NCBI GenBank assembly: GCA_009691845.1
Contig: SIAJ01000003.1
Span: forward strand, 62,001-126,000
Direction: 5' to 3'
Source: Gemmataceae bacterium
Lineage (GTDB): Bacteria; Planctomycetota; Planctomycetia; Gemmatales; Gemmataceae
Length of the DNA stretch: 64,000 nt
The notes beneath the pieces were generated by a model. The model saw only the letters and a list, made by a program, of their open reading frames with translations, was not told where the DNA came from and ran no database searches. Below are positions 25,289 through 34,115 of the stretch, piece after piece. Each line of letters starts with the position of its first letter. The first letter of the stretch is position 1. The position numbers and the translations under genes are program-made.

Positions 25289-27445
25289 TCAGCCCTGCAC
25301 CGGCATGCAAACCTGTTCCAGGAGCTTTTCGCACTGCTCCTGAATGAGATCGGCCAAATTGGGCAGCGGCTGGCCTTCCGGCAGGGCTTCTTTGATTGCC
25401 GCCAGCCAGCGTGGGAAGCTGTAGAGCATGCCGAGAATCTCAATCGAAACGGGCTCCAATCGGGCATGCTTGCCGGCCTTCTCGGCTTCCTGCCAGACGG
25501 TCTTGCTCTTTCCGGTGAGAGCCAGGTCATCCTCCGGACGCATCAAAATGAGATGATCGATCACCGTGGGCTCGGTGTCCATCGAACTGAGTTTGATTTC
25601 GAGATCTTTCGGCTTGCCGGCCGAGCGAGCGAGAAACAGGCCGATGCCGACCTTCCAGGGCTGGCCATCCTTGCACGCCCAGTGCGCGATACTCGCGACG
25701 CCGTAGGTCGGATGCTCGCCGAAGGAATATTCCGGCACGACGTGCTGCAATCGCCACGGACCAAGTTTCACGCCGTGCTCGTGGCACGTTTGCAAGAACG
25801 CCCCCAGGCCAGCCTGAATTTCTCTGGTCGCTCCGGTGATCGCACCATCCGGCATGAGCTTGCGCATTGCCGAGCGTTGTTCCTGTGCCCAAAGTTCGGT
25901 CATGCCACGCGGCGTCATTGCCCCGCGTGCTGTCTCACTCGATTCGTCGACACGAATGATCTCCACGGATTTCACGGTCACGTTTTCAGGCACGTACGAG
26001 TCGGCCGGCAAACGACTTTCCGGAATTCCGGCCATCGGAATCTCATCAGCCGGGTCGGAGATCCGGTTACTTGCTCCACTCCAAGATTCGGCGTCGTAAA
26101 CAATGTGGTCGAACAAATGTCGGCACTGTTGCAGCATGTCGCGGAGTGTCGGTTCCGTCACGGCGATGCGGCGAACCTGTTCTTCCGTGAAGGGATAGAG
26201 CCCGTCGAACTCCGAAGAATCGCGAAGATCGCGGAGACTACCTTCCAACCGAGCTTCGACTACCTTTCGCACCAAGTCGGCCGGCGGGGCTTCCAGACGA
26301 ATGGCTTTCACCGTGCCATGATCCGGTACATGAACGGGGTTATTGAGTCGATCCTGGATATAGCCATCCAGGGACGGAACAAAACGGTTCCATAAACCAC
26401 GCTCGGCGAAGACCAGAAAACAAACGCCGTCAAGCTGGTGCATCACCTTCACGATTCCAGCGAAGAACGTCTCGGCCACCTTGTGAGCGTCGTCACTGCG
26501 GCGAGCCAAAAGCAAATCCTCAAGCTGATCGAACGCGACGACCACGGGCGTCTTCAATGCGCGGAAGACTTCCATCATCACCTTGAAGAGTGAAAGGACC
26601 AGGTCCTGCCGCGAAGGGCGGACCTGATACGGCATCTCGACAAAATCGTGCGTGAGGAAGCTGGCGAGTTTCGCCTCATCCTTGAGAAGATGGGCGCGGG
26701 TAAACCCCTTGTAAATCTCACGGCGCATGAGGCCAGCCGTGTTGTGGGCCTCGGCTTTCTCGACGTACGCCTCGATCAGTTCGATCGCTTTCTCGGTCGA
26801 AACGCCTGCTTCCGCGAGTGCCTGAGCCACGGGCATTTGCCCTCGGCCGAGTTGGCTATGCCCGCCGACATAATCCACGAGCCACTGGCAGCGATCGAGC
26901 GATTGGCTCACGCCCAGGCCTAGTTTCCGCGTCCAGCGGCCAAGGCCTGGGGCGGGAATCAGATCGAGCTTCTTCTCGTTTGGAAGAGCCGAGATCGCGT
27001 TCGACAGCAAGCGGCGAACAACGAACTCGCCGATGTGGTCTAACGGCCGAACACCTCGCTGCCGCCCACCGCCGAGCAGCGTGTCAATGATCTGAAACAG
27101 CAGGTACTCCAGAAAATCCGCATCTTTCTGGTAGGTGCCCGGCGTCACGAGGAGTTGCCAGGCCCCATCGCCGCCGTGCTTGATCGAGTGCAGCAAGTGC
27201 GTCTTGCCGGCTCCTTTGTTTCCCAGGACAGGAATGACTTCCGAGTGAGTGTTTGGGTCGTATCGATATAAATCGATAATACTCAGCAGCAGATTCCGCT
27301 CGGCCGCGTAAAGTTCGGGCACGTGGTAGCGGGCGCAAACTTCATCGTCCGGATTGCGGGCGAAGTAGTTACGGAACGGATTGCCCGAGCGCCGCAGCGA
27401 TTCCACGGCACGATCCATTCGCGGGCTAACGGCTGTTGCGGTCAT
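25289..27445 (-). CDS. Large P-loop ATPase of a two-gene module, function unknown
   Basis: 718 residues, ATGA overlap with the upstream gene. Walker A is LGNKGAGKTHLL (75-82 core). Walker B is VVVAFDQLEDLL (about 301-306), the hhhhDQxE form seen in STAND/KAP-like and BREX-associated ATPases. Residues 90-290 are helical and contain no recognised motif. Residues 360-460 look like the AAA lid/winged-helix part (YPFTEEQVRRIAVTEPTLRDMLQQCRHLF). A separate C-terminal domain of about 200 residues (GLGAFLQTCHEHGVKLGPW, ASIAHWACKDGQPWKVGIGLFL, DHLILMRPEDDLAL) is compatible with a restriction-endonuclease-like or ligand fold but I see no firm catalytic motif. Confidence 0.6.
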   Translation of the reverse strand: MTATAVSPRMDRAVESLRRSGNPFRNYFARNPDDEVCARYHVPELYAAERNLLLSIIDLYRYDPNTHSEVIPVLGNKGAGKTHLLHSIKHGGDGAWQLLVTPGTYQKDADFLEYLLFQIIDTLLGGGRQRGVRPLDHIGEFVVRRLLSNAISALPNEKKLDLIPAPGLGRWTRKLGLGVSQSLDRCQWLVDYVGGHSQLGRGQMPVAQALAEAGVSTEKAIELIEAYVEKAEAHNTAGLMRREIYKGFTRAHLLKDEAKLASFLTHDFVEMPYQVRPSRQDLVLSLFKVMMEVFRALKTPVVVAFDQLEDLLLARRSDDAHKVAETFFAGIVKVMHQLDGVCFLVFAERGLWNRFVPSLDGYIQDRLNNPVHVPDHGTVKAIRLEAPPADLVRKVVEARLEGSLRDLRDSSEFDGLYPFTEEQVRRIAVTEPTLRDMLQQCRHLFDHIVYDAESWSGASNRISDPADEIPMAGIPESRLPADSYVPENVTVKSVEIIRVDESSETARGAMTPRGMTELWAQEQRSAMRKLMPDGAITGATREIQAGLGAFLQTCHEHGVKLGPWRLQHVVPEYSFGEHPTYGVASIAHWACKDGQPWKVGIGLFLARSAGKPKDLEIKLSSMDTEPTVIDHLILMRPEDDLALTGKSKTVWQEAEKAGKHARLEPVSIEILGMLYSFPRWLAAIKEALPEGQPLPNLADLIQEQCEKLLEQVCMPVQG

Positions 27446-28206
27446 TTCGAACCTCCATGTTCGTCGATTGTCCAGCGTATCGATGCGTAGAAAGCGACTT
27501 CGTGCCCGACCATCAAGGCAAAGGCAGGCTCGGGCAAGGCATAGAGCGGGCCTGTCCAGGGGTGCAAGTAAATCTGATGATCTTCGTGCAAGAGACGAAG
27601 AGCGTCGTGAAACTGGCCAACGCTGGCTTGTTCCGCAAGGCCGAGTCGGCGAAACAACTCAGGCAAGGGACAATCGTGGGCCGCCTCGGAAGCAGCGTGC
27701 CATTCGGCAAGTTGTGTCTTTACGTCGGCAATCAACAAATCATTGGCGGCAGTGGCTGCGGGACGCGGCCGAGTCAAAGTTCCATTCATGGCATGCCCAT
27801 TCAGCGAATAGTGATCGGTAAGTCGCGGCAAAACTTGCTCAACGACGGTTCGGAGCGAAGCCAATCCGGCAGACATCTCGGTTACACTTCGACTCAGCTC
27901 CAGCACAGAGGCCTGTCGATCCTCGATGATGCGAACGAAGTCTTCCAAAACCTGCCGAGGATTCGATTGACGCACCAGAAATCGCTTGCCCTTGTCCGTG
28001 ATTGCCACGAGTTCGCGGCCATTGGCTTCGGTATCGAGACTTCGCAATAGGCCATCGGACTTGGCCCGATCCGCTGCGGTGCGGGCAAACGAGGTCGCGG
28101 GAAACAGGCCAGAACTTGATTTCTGTGCAAGCAGGGGCATGCCCGCCGGTTCCACGGCAGCACGGGTGAGTGCGTCGAGAATAAGTTGCGTGGACTTATC
28201 GGCCAA
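27442..28206 (-). CDS. Winged-helix-like and coiled-coil partner of the large ATPase, function unknown
   Basis: 254 residues from TTG 28206, with GGGAGGG 4 bases upstream. The N-terminal 80 residues look like a winged helix (LILDALTRAAVEPAGMPLLA, RAKSDGLLRSLD, LVAITDKGKRFLV). A predicted coiled coil follows (VLEDFVRIIEDRQASVLELS, LASLRTVVEQVL). The C-terminal 90 residues look like a second winged helix (PLPELFRRLGLAEQASVGQFHDALRLL, IYLHPWTGPLYALPEPAFALMVGHEVAFYAS). It probably binds DNA and recruits or regulates the ATPase whose start it overlaps by four bases. No named family recognised. Confidence 0.55.
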   Translation of the reverse strand: MADKSTQLILDALTRAAVEPAGMPLLAQKSSSGLFPATSFARTAADRAKSDGLLRSLDTEANGRELVAITDKGKRFLVRQSNPRQVLEDFVRIIEDRQASVLELSRSVTEMSAGLASLRTVVEQVLPRLTDHYSLNGHAMNGTLTRPRPAATAANDLLIADVKTQLAEWHAASEAAHDCPLPELFRRLGLAEQASVGQFHDALRLLHEDHQIYLHPWTGPLYALPEPAFALMVGHEVAFYASIRWTIDEHGGSK

Positions 28207-28233
28207 GCGACCCTCCCTGGTCGGCCGGTCAGA

Positions 28234-28293
28234 GTAGTAGGCACATTCCGTGTGCCGTTCAGACGTTCACGGCACACGGAGTGCACCTACTAC
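28234..28293. repeat. Double palindromic repeat, family A
   Basis: GTAGTAGGCACATTCCGTGTGCC and its inverse, joined by about 10 bases, with ACTAC at the far end. Outer arms 28234-28258 and 28269-28293 pair with few mismatches. It lies upstream of the ATPase module. Confidence 0.88.
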
Positions 28294-28419
28294 ATTAGAC
28301 CAAAAAAACGCGAGGGCGGCAGCGCATCAGCATCCTAGACGCGGCTCGCCCCCGCCGGGCTTCCTTGCTCGGGGGAGTATGCTACGCGGAATGAGGGTTG
28401 GATTGCAAGATCGAAATGT

Positions 28420-29373
28420 TCAGTTCTTTGCAGAAACATCTTCATAGCCAAATTTTCGTTTCACTTTCGCCGCCGGGTATTCCTTCCCAGCGACTTCTAC
28501 ATAGGGATAGACGAAAAAATTTAGCGGCGGACCTTCCTGTTTGGGCGACAGCGTCAGGCCTCGCCCGGTACTGAACGTGACCCGATCTTCGGTCAGGTTT
28601 CCAAAATAATAGTCCGCCAGCTTGGGATTCTTGTTCGCTTCGGAGATGTCGACGGGCACCCAACCCTTTCCTTCCGGATTGAATTTGGCCCAGCAGTGAT
28701 AGCCCGCGACCTCACCGCTCCCACGCATCGTAGGAATGCTGAAGCCGATCTCGAATCGGGCCGGAATTTTTTGCGATCGAATCAGGGCGTTGAACAAACT
28801 GTGAAAATCGGTGCAATTGCCGAACTTGCTGTCGCAAACCCAGTTAACATCCCCCCTGCCCCATTCCGTCCCGGCTTTCGCGTAACGCATCAGACCGTTC
28901 ACGATCTGGTAGCACTCCCTGGCCTTGCCCATCGCGTCGGCGGGCAGTTTTTTTCCTTCGAGCAGCTTGATGTGCTTGCCGTTCTCGGGCGTCAACGGAT
29001 CCGCTTTCAAGAACTTGTCGAGTCCCGTCCTGAGTGCCCTGTCCGTCTCGCCAACGACCTCTTTTCGCTTGATCGTGTAGATGGCCTTCAGGGAGATTTC
29101 GCCGGCGTCGCTCGCGTTGGCTGTCAAGCAGTACATTTTGTTGCCAAAGTCAGGCTCGGTGCTCAATGTCGGCTTGGTCGGAAACTCCAGATCTGTACTT
29201 AACACATCCTGATCGTCGCTCGGTTGCGGCACGGGCAACCAGATGCGGGCCTCTTGATTCGGCTCAAGCCCTGTGACCGTTGTCTCGTAGCTGAATCTGA
29301 ATATCCGCGTCTTCGGCTCGACAGCGAAGGCGAGCGTTGGGAGCAGGGCGAGAACTACGACAATGATTCTCAA
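28420..29373 (-). CDS. Secreted transglutaminase-like (cysteine protease fold) protein
   Basis: I prefer TTG 29373: GGAG lies 6 bases upstream and the protein then begins with a clean signal peptide (LRIIVVVLALLPTLAFA), giving 317 residues. ATG 29436 would overlap the upstream gene by 41 bases. A beta-rich N-terminal domain (FRFSYETTVTGLEPNQEARIWLPVPQ) precedes a transglutaminase core with the triad Cys in FGNCTDFHSLFNALIRS, His in VAGYHCWAKF and Asp in WVPVDISEA. Such proteins may cleave or cross-link envelope proteins. It follows the CxxCH membrane protein on the same strand. Confidence 0.85.
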   Translation of the reverse strand: MRIIVVVLALLPTLAFAVEPKTRIFRFSYETTVTGLEPNQEARIWLPVPQPSDDQDVLSTDLEFPTKPTLSTEPDFGNKMYCLTANASDAGEISLKAIYTIKRKEVVGETDRALRTGLDKFLKADPLTPENGKHIKLLEGKKLPADAMGKARECYQIVNGLMRYAKAGTEWGRGDVNWVCDSKFGNCTDFHSLFNALIRSQKIPARFEIGFSIPTMRGSGEVAGYHCWAKFNPEGKGWVPVDISEANKNPKLADYYFGNLTEDRVTFSTGRGLTLSPKQEGPPLNFFVYPYVEVAGKEYPAAKVKRKFGYEDVSAKN

Positions 29374-29395
29374 GACGATCTCCAGGCGACCAGTG

Positions 29396-30583
29396 CTAAT
29401 TCGCAATCGGTGCGACAAGTTTCTTTTCTTCCTCAAGCTGTGGCTTGATAACCTTCTGGTAAGTCAGGCCGAACAGCCCAACTCCAACCAATGCCAACAG
29501 CAGCAGGACGCAACGGCCCTTCTTGCCGTACATACTCCAAAGGCTGAGCGTGATCTGCGCTCCAACACCCAAACCGACGACGCCGCCAGTCCCAAGAACG
29601 GCCAGGGCAAAATATGGGCCAACACCTTCCAGCCTCGCCAGCCACCAGCAAGAAATATCGAGTACCTGAGCGATCAGCACAAGCGGCGAGATCAAACAAC
29701 GCAGGAAGTACGAGTGGTTCGTGAACGCGAATACGATGCCGGTCAGGGCCCAGAGCATTGAAAAAGTTAGAAGATGGGCGTGCGTCGACTGGGTTAGATG
29801 CTCGACGTTGATTTGCCGGCCCTTGGCATCGCCCCAGCGTTCCCTTGGGGTTTTCTCGCCCGGGGGCACTGGCTGGGGGCCTCCGCGGCCCATTCTGATC
29901 GCTGCCGGATCGAGTTCCACTAAAAGCCGATTTGCGAGATGAGTTCGATCGAAGCCCTGAGGCAATGGAAACGCGTTTGCCTCAAAAGTCTCTTTCGTTG
30001 CTCCTGCTTCAATCCAGGCGAGCAAGACCAAGCGTTCTGCCTCGCGTTTGGGTTCCTCGAGCTTTCTCTGTTCGTTATTTAGCTCTTCCCAGTCCTCTGA
30101 GAACTCGAAAAATACACCCACCATGGTTTTCGATGTAAGCTTGCCCCGCAAACCAGTTAGAACTGTCACGAGGCGGCCTTTCGGATGAGCGGCCTTCACC
30201 TCAAGTTGTTTTGCAACCTGAGAGTGATTTGTGAGGAGCGTCTCTTCCCTGTCACCACCAGGTTTATGGCATCGCAGACAGCGTGTATCGATGATCGTCT
30301 TCACCTTAACGCCGGCCCTGGACAAGACGAGCGGCTTTTCCTCTTCCTTCGCATCCTTGTTTTCAGGCTCAGGCTTCGGCTCCGATGGCCAAGGCACGCC
30401 GGAAAATCTGCCAACCAAGTCCGCGAGCGTCGGCATCGGTTCGCCAGGACTCGCGTGTTTGAAGTGAATCTGAGCCATTGCCCAAAGGTAGCCGAGACCG
30501 ACTGAAATCAGAAATGAGGTGACAACGAGTTTGGCAGGAATCGGCAGGTCGCGCAGGGTGAGCCGATCGGAAGTGGTGGGCAT
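29396..30583 (-). CDS. Membrane protein with c-type haem motif
   Basis: 395 residues from ATG 30583, GGAGG 9 bases upstream. A first membrane segment (about 19-38) leads to a periplasmic region with one haem motif, TRCLRCHKPGGD, in a planctomycete-type c-cytochrome domain (SRAGVKVKTIIDTRCLRCH, WIEAGA). Four more hydrophobic segments (about 270-290, 297-315, 322-340, 350-385) end the protein. THAHLLTFSMLWALTGIVFAFT has His residues that could bind haem b. A redox or sensing role in the membrane is likely. Two ten-G runs lie about 60 bases upstream of its start. Confidence 0.65.
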   Translation of the reverse strand: MPTTSDRLTLRDLPIPAKLVVTSFLISVGLGYLWAMAQIHFKHASPGEPMPTLADLVGRFSGVPWPSEPKPEPENKDAKEEEKPLVLSRAGVKVKTIIDTRCLRCHKPGGDREETLLTNHSQVAKQLEVKAAHPKGRLVTVLTGLRGKLTSKTMVGVFFEFSEDWEELNNEQRKLEEPKREAERLVLLAWIEAGATKETFEANAFPLPQGFDRTHLANRLLVELDPAAIRMGRGGPQPVPPGEKTPRERWGDAKGRQINVEHLTQSTHAHLLTFSMLWALTGIVFAFTNHSYFLRCLISPLVLIAQVLDISCWWLARLEGVGPYFALAVLGTGGVVGLGVGAQITLSLWSMYGKKGRCVLLLLALVGVGLFGLTYQKVIKPQLEEEKKLVAPIAN

Positions 30584-30985
30584 GGGACGTTTCCTCCAGG
30601 GAGGGAGTGAGCGCAAGTTGAACTATTGTAGTATAGCGGACAGGGGGGGGGGAATTTTCAGGGGGGGGGGCTGGTCAGGCGAACGGATTACTCGCGTGAA
30701 TCCTTGAGCGATCTGTGTCGCACGCATCTGGATTCGCTCCTTGTTATTGATATTCCGCAGACGGAAGGCGACCATCCCAGCAAAAGTGACGCCAATCAAG
30801 GTCGGACCATCCCGCTAAAAATTCACCCGTCAGATTCATTCCCTTCGAAGCATCGCATTCCGGAGACGAAAAACAGAGGTTGGCGAGGCGATGAGTACCT
30901 CCATGTTGCTTCGCGATGATGCGTTCTACACGATTCCAAACTCAGCCAGTCGGGCAAGCGAATCAGCTAGCCCGATTCTGAATTT
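30584..30985. other. Intergenic region with two ten-G tracts
   Basis: It separates the haem membrane protein from the 3' end of rtcB. Plus-strand runs of ten G occur at 30643-30652 and 30661-30670, eight bases apart (AATTTTCA). Elsewhere I see nothing coding. Confidence 0.7.
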
Positions 30986-32449
30986 CTACCCCTTAATCAC
31001 CCCCAGCGGCCTCATCCTCGCCACCTTCTTCGATAGCCCTGCTCCATCGACAACATCGACGACATCATCGACGTTCTTGTAAGCACTCGGCTGCTCTTCC
31101 GCCAAACCGCGGCGGCTTTGGGCCATTGCGATGATGCCTTTGGCTTCCAGTTCCTTGTCGATCTTGCGGCCACCAGTTTGGGCAACTGCGGCGGTCCGGC
31201 TCATGGCTCGGCCTGCTCCGTGGCAAGTCGTGCCGAATGTTCGCTCCATGCTGCCGGGTTGGCCAACCAAAACCCAGGACGCTCGGCCCATGTCGCCCGG
31301 AATGATTACCGGCTGGCCCACCTTCTTGAAGTGGTTCGGCAATTCAGGATGCCCAGCCGGGAAGGCCCGCGTTGCACCTTTGCGGTGAATCCAGAGCCGC
31401 TTTTTCTTGCCTTCGACCGAGTGCTCTTCCAGCTTGGCGATGTTGTGGGCCACGTCGTAGAGAAGTTCCATTCCGAGATCTTGCCACGTTTGGCCGAAGA
31501 CTTCCTCGAACACTTCGCGAGCCTGCTGCATGAGCAGTTGCCGATTGCAAAAGCCAAAATTCGCGGCGGCTCGCATCGCACCGATGTAGCGTCGTCCTTC
31601 GGGGCTGTCAGCCGGGGCACAGGCAAGCTGGCGGTCGGGCAGATCGATCCCGTATTTCACGTGGGAATTGCGGAACGTAACGAGTGCATCGTCGCACACT
31701 TGATAACCAAGGCCACGCGAGCCGGAATGGATCATGACGCAGATTTGATCCTTTTCGAGGCCGAACGCCGTGCTGACTTCCTCATCAAACACTTGATCGA
31801 CGACTTGCACTTCCATGAAGTGGTTGCCGCTGCCGAGCGTCCCGCACTGATTCTTGCCCCGCTTGATCGCATGGTCGGAGACGTTACCCGGTTCCGCATC
31901 CTCGATGCGGCCATTCGCCTCCGTGTTGCCGAGATCGCGTGGCACGCCGAGGCCACGACCGATGACGTAGCTGGCGCCTTCCGCGAGCAAAAGCTGCATC
32001 TCCTTGTCGCTAAACGTGTAGGCCCCGCCCTTCCCGACACCGGCCGGGACGCGGTTGAAGAGTGCCTGAATCAATGGGCGGACGCGATTCTTGACTTGCC
32101 GATACTTCAGGTTCGTGCGAACAAGACGCACGCCGCAGTTGATGTCGTAACCGATGCCGCCCGGGCAAATGACGCCCCCCTCGGCCGGATCGGTAGCCGC
32201 GACACCGCCAATGCAGAAGCCATATCCCCAGTGAATGTCTGGCATTGCAATACTAGCACCGACGATTCCCGGCAGGAATGCAACATTCGCGACCTGATCG
32301 AGTGCCTGGTCCTTGCGCGCCTGCTCCAGGAGTTTGTCGTTGACGAACAATAGGCCTGGCACGCGCATGCCCGGCTTATAGCTCTTGGGAATGCGAACGC
32401 AGCAGGGGTCGATGCGTTCGAGGAGACCGGCAAAAGGCTGCTTGTTCAT
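30986..32449 (-). CDS. rtcB: RNA-splicing ligase RtcB
   Basis: 487 residues. RtcB joins RNA 2',3'-cyclic phosphate or 3'-phosphate ends to 5'-OH ends, using GTP and Mn2+. Landmarks are MPDIHWGYGFCIGGVAATDP, the metal ligands in GGIGYDINCGVRLVRT (Asp and Cys near 102-105), GTLGSGNHFMEVQ, IHSGSRGLGYQV, DVAHNIAKLEEH, and the guanylation His in GTTCHGAGRAMSR. It is followed upstream (on the same strand) by archease, its activator, 29 bases away. Confidence 0.96.
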   Translation of the reverse strand: MNKQPFAGLLERIDPCCVRIPKSYKPGMRVPGLLFVNDKLLEQARKDQALDQVANVAFLPGIVGASIAMPDIHWGYGFCIGGVAATDPAEGGVICPGGIGYDINCGVRLVRTNLKYRQVKNRVRPLIQALFNRVPAGVGKGGAYTFSDKEMQLLLAEGASYVIGRGLGVPRDLGNTEANGRIEDAEPGNVSDHAIKRGKNQCGTLGSGNHFMEVQVVDQVFDEEVSTAFGLEKDQICVMIHSGSRGLGYQVCDDALVTFRNSHVKYGIDLPDRQLACAPADSPEGRRYIGAMRAAANFGFCNRQLLMQQAREVFEEVFGQTWQDLGMELLYDVAHNIAKLEEHSVEGKKKRLWIHRKGATRAFPAGHPELPNHFKKVGQPVIIPGDMGRASWVLVGQPGSMERTFGTTCHGAGRAMSRTAAVAQTGGRKIDKELEAKGIIAMAQSRRGLAEEQPSAYKNVDDVVDVVDGAGLSKKVARMRPLGVIKG

Positions 32450-32478
32450 GTTCGTTCAACGCAAACGGAAACTTGGGG

Positions 32479-32889
32479 TCAAATGTCCACAATCACTTCG
32501 GCGATCCACTCATTGCCAATGCACTCGACACGAAGCGTGTGGTAGGTGATCGCCTTCACCTCATGAGACAACACGTGCCGCCCGGGATCGATTGGCTCTC
32601 CCCAGGCCCTGGCTCTCAGGCCGAAATCACTAACTTCGACTTGGAACTTCGACAGGAGCAGATGGTCCACTTCGAAGCGATACAGCAACTCGCGAAGCCA
32701 ATCGAACAACAAATACTCTCGATCCGTGCCGACGATTTCGAGTTCCATTTCGCGTTCGTGCCGAACCGAATCCAGCCCATCGACAATGGCCGCGAAGAGT
32801 GCCGTCGCTGCATCCGCAAATAGATCGTTCAGATTCAAGGAACGAACGCGTAAGCCCAGGTCGGCCGTGTGATCAAAAAACTCGTACAT
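32479..32889 (-). CDS. Archease, RtcB activator
   Basis: 136 residues with the archease pattern YEFFDHTADLGLRVRSLNLNDLFADAATALF, LLFDWLRELLYRFEV and KAITYHTLRVE. Archease promotes guanylation and turnover of RtcB. It is the first gene of a two-gene rtcB operon. The conserved Asp residues in the N-terminal HTAD motif are present. Confidence 0.93.
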   Translation of the reverse strand: MYEFFDHTADLGLRVRSLNLNDLFADAATALFAAIVDGLDSVRHEREMELEIVGTDREYLLFDWLRELLYRFEVDHLLLSKFQVEVSDFGLRARAWGEPIDPGRHVLSHEVKAITYHTLRVECIGNEWIAEVIVDI

Positions 32890-32964
32890 ATCGGGAATGT
32901 TACCCGGACACTCGTCGAAGTGCGAGCAGGGACGTGGAAAGAAGAAAAATGGTTCGGACCAATC

Positions 32965-33939
32965 TCACCAGCGGAACAAAGCCGTTCCCCAGGTGAGCCC
33001 GGCACCAAAGCCGCTGAGCAGAGCGAGTTCACCGGGCTTGATTCGCCCTTCGGCCCAGGCTTCATCGAGAGCAAGCGGGATCGAGCCGGCCGAGGTGTTG
33101 CCGTACTTCTCGAGATTGTTGAAGACCCGATCTCGCGGAATATGCAACACATCGCACGCCGCGTTAATGATGCGGATATTCGCCTGGTGCGGAAAGAACA
33201 GGCCGACTTCGCTGGTGGTTTTATTCGAATCCTTAAGCACGTCCTGAATCGTGTCGCACAAAATCGAGACTGCCCATTTGAAAACGGCGCGGCCATCCAT
33301 CGACATGTACTGCAAGCCCTGTTCGAGATGCTCGGGCTTCGGCGGATTGCGGCTCCCACCGGACGGGCGACAAAGAATGCCGCCGCCAAATCCATCGGAA
33401 CCCATGCTGTAGCTGACTAGGCCCTGATCGGGCCGGCCCTTGGTGAGGATCACGGCCCCCGCACCATCGCCAAAGAGTGGATAAGTCTTGATATCGTTCG
33501 GGTTCAACACGCGTGAGTTACAATCGGCCCCGACCACGAGGGCAGTATCGCTCACTCCGGCCACGATGTACGCGGCAGCAGTAATCAAGGCGTGCATGAA
33601 GCCAGCACACGCCGCCTCGACTTCAATCGCGGCGCCAACGATATTCAAACGATCCTGAACCAGGCAGGCGGTCGAAGGAAACGACATATCTGGCGTGAAC
33701 GTGCCGAGAACAAGCAGATCGATATCTTCGGGACCAATGCCGGCAGACTCAATCGCCTTCAACGAGGCTTCTACCGCGAGATCACTCGTGGCCTGATGAG
33801 GAAGAGCGTGACGACGTTCGAGGATTCCGGTCCGCTTGACGATCCAATCGGAATCGAATCCCAGGCGATGGTGGAGATGATCGTTGGAGACAACTGCGTC
33901 TGGAACGTAGCTTCCGGTACCGGAGACGCGAACGCCCAT
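32965..33939 (-). CDS. fabH: 3-oxoacyl-ACP synthase III family protein
   Basis: 324 residues from ATG 33939 (MGVRVSGTGSYVPDAVVSND). The frame is open about 580 bases further upstream but that extension runs into the next gene's antisense and is not conserved-looking. The triad is complete: Cys111 in EVEAACAGFMHALITA, His in FFPHQANIRII, Asn in EKYGNTSAGSIPLAL. GFGAGLTWG closes the protein. KASIII starts fatty-acid chains by condensing acyl-CoA with malonyl-ACP. No other fab gene is here, so it could instead serve a specialised lipid. Confidence 0.9.
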   Translation of the reverse strand: MGVRVSGTGSYVPDAVVSNDHLHHRLGFDSDWIVKRTGILERRHALPHQATSDLAVEASLKAIESAGIGPEDIDLLVLGTFTPDMSFPSTACLVQDRLNIVGAAIEVEAACAGFMHALITAAAYIVAGVSDTALVVGADCNSRVLNPNDIKTYPLFGDGAGAVILTKGRPDQGLVSYSMGSDGFGGGILCRPSGGSRNPPKPEHLEQGLQYMSMDGRAVFKWAVSILCDTIQDVLKDSNKTTSEVGLFFPHQANIRIINAACDVLHIPRDRVFNNLEKYGNTSAGSIPLALDEAWAEGRIKPGELALLSGFGAGLTWGTALFRW

Positions 33940-34115
33940 GAGTTGGCGGCAGCGGGGTCGTGGAGACGGTCGCAATTCGTCACTCGAATCTAGAACGCCA
34001 GTACCAGTCCACGCCGGACTGATTGCCGGAAGGACCGGGCCAGCCGGCATTCTATCGTTATACGAACGTCCCGCCCCTTGCAAAGCGAGGGCCATCTCGT
34101 TCCTCCGTCCGTGAA

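Noticed and set aside
31118-32353. Plus-strand open frame of about 410 codons across rtcB
   Set aside because: It is antisense to a full-length RtcB with all active-site motifs.
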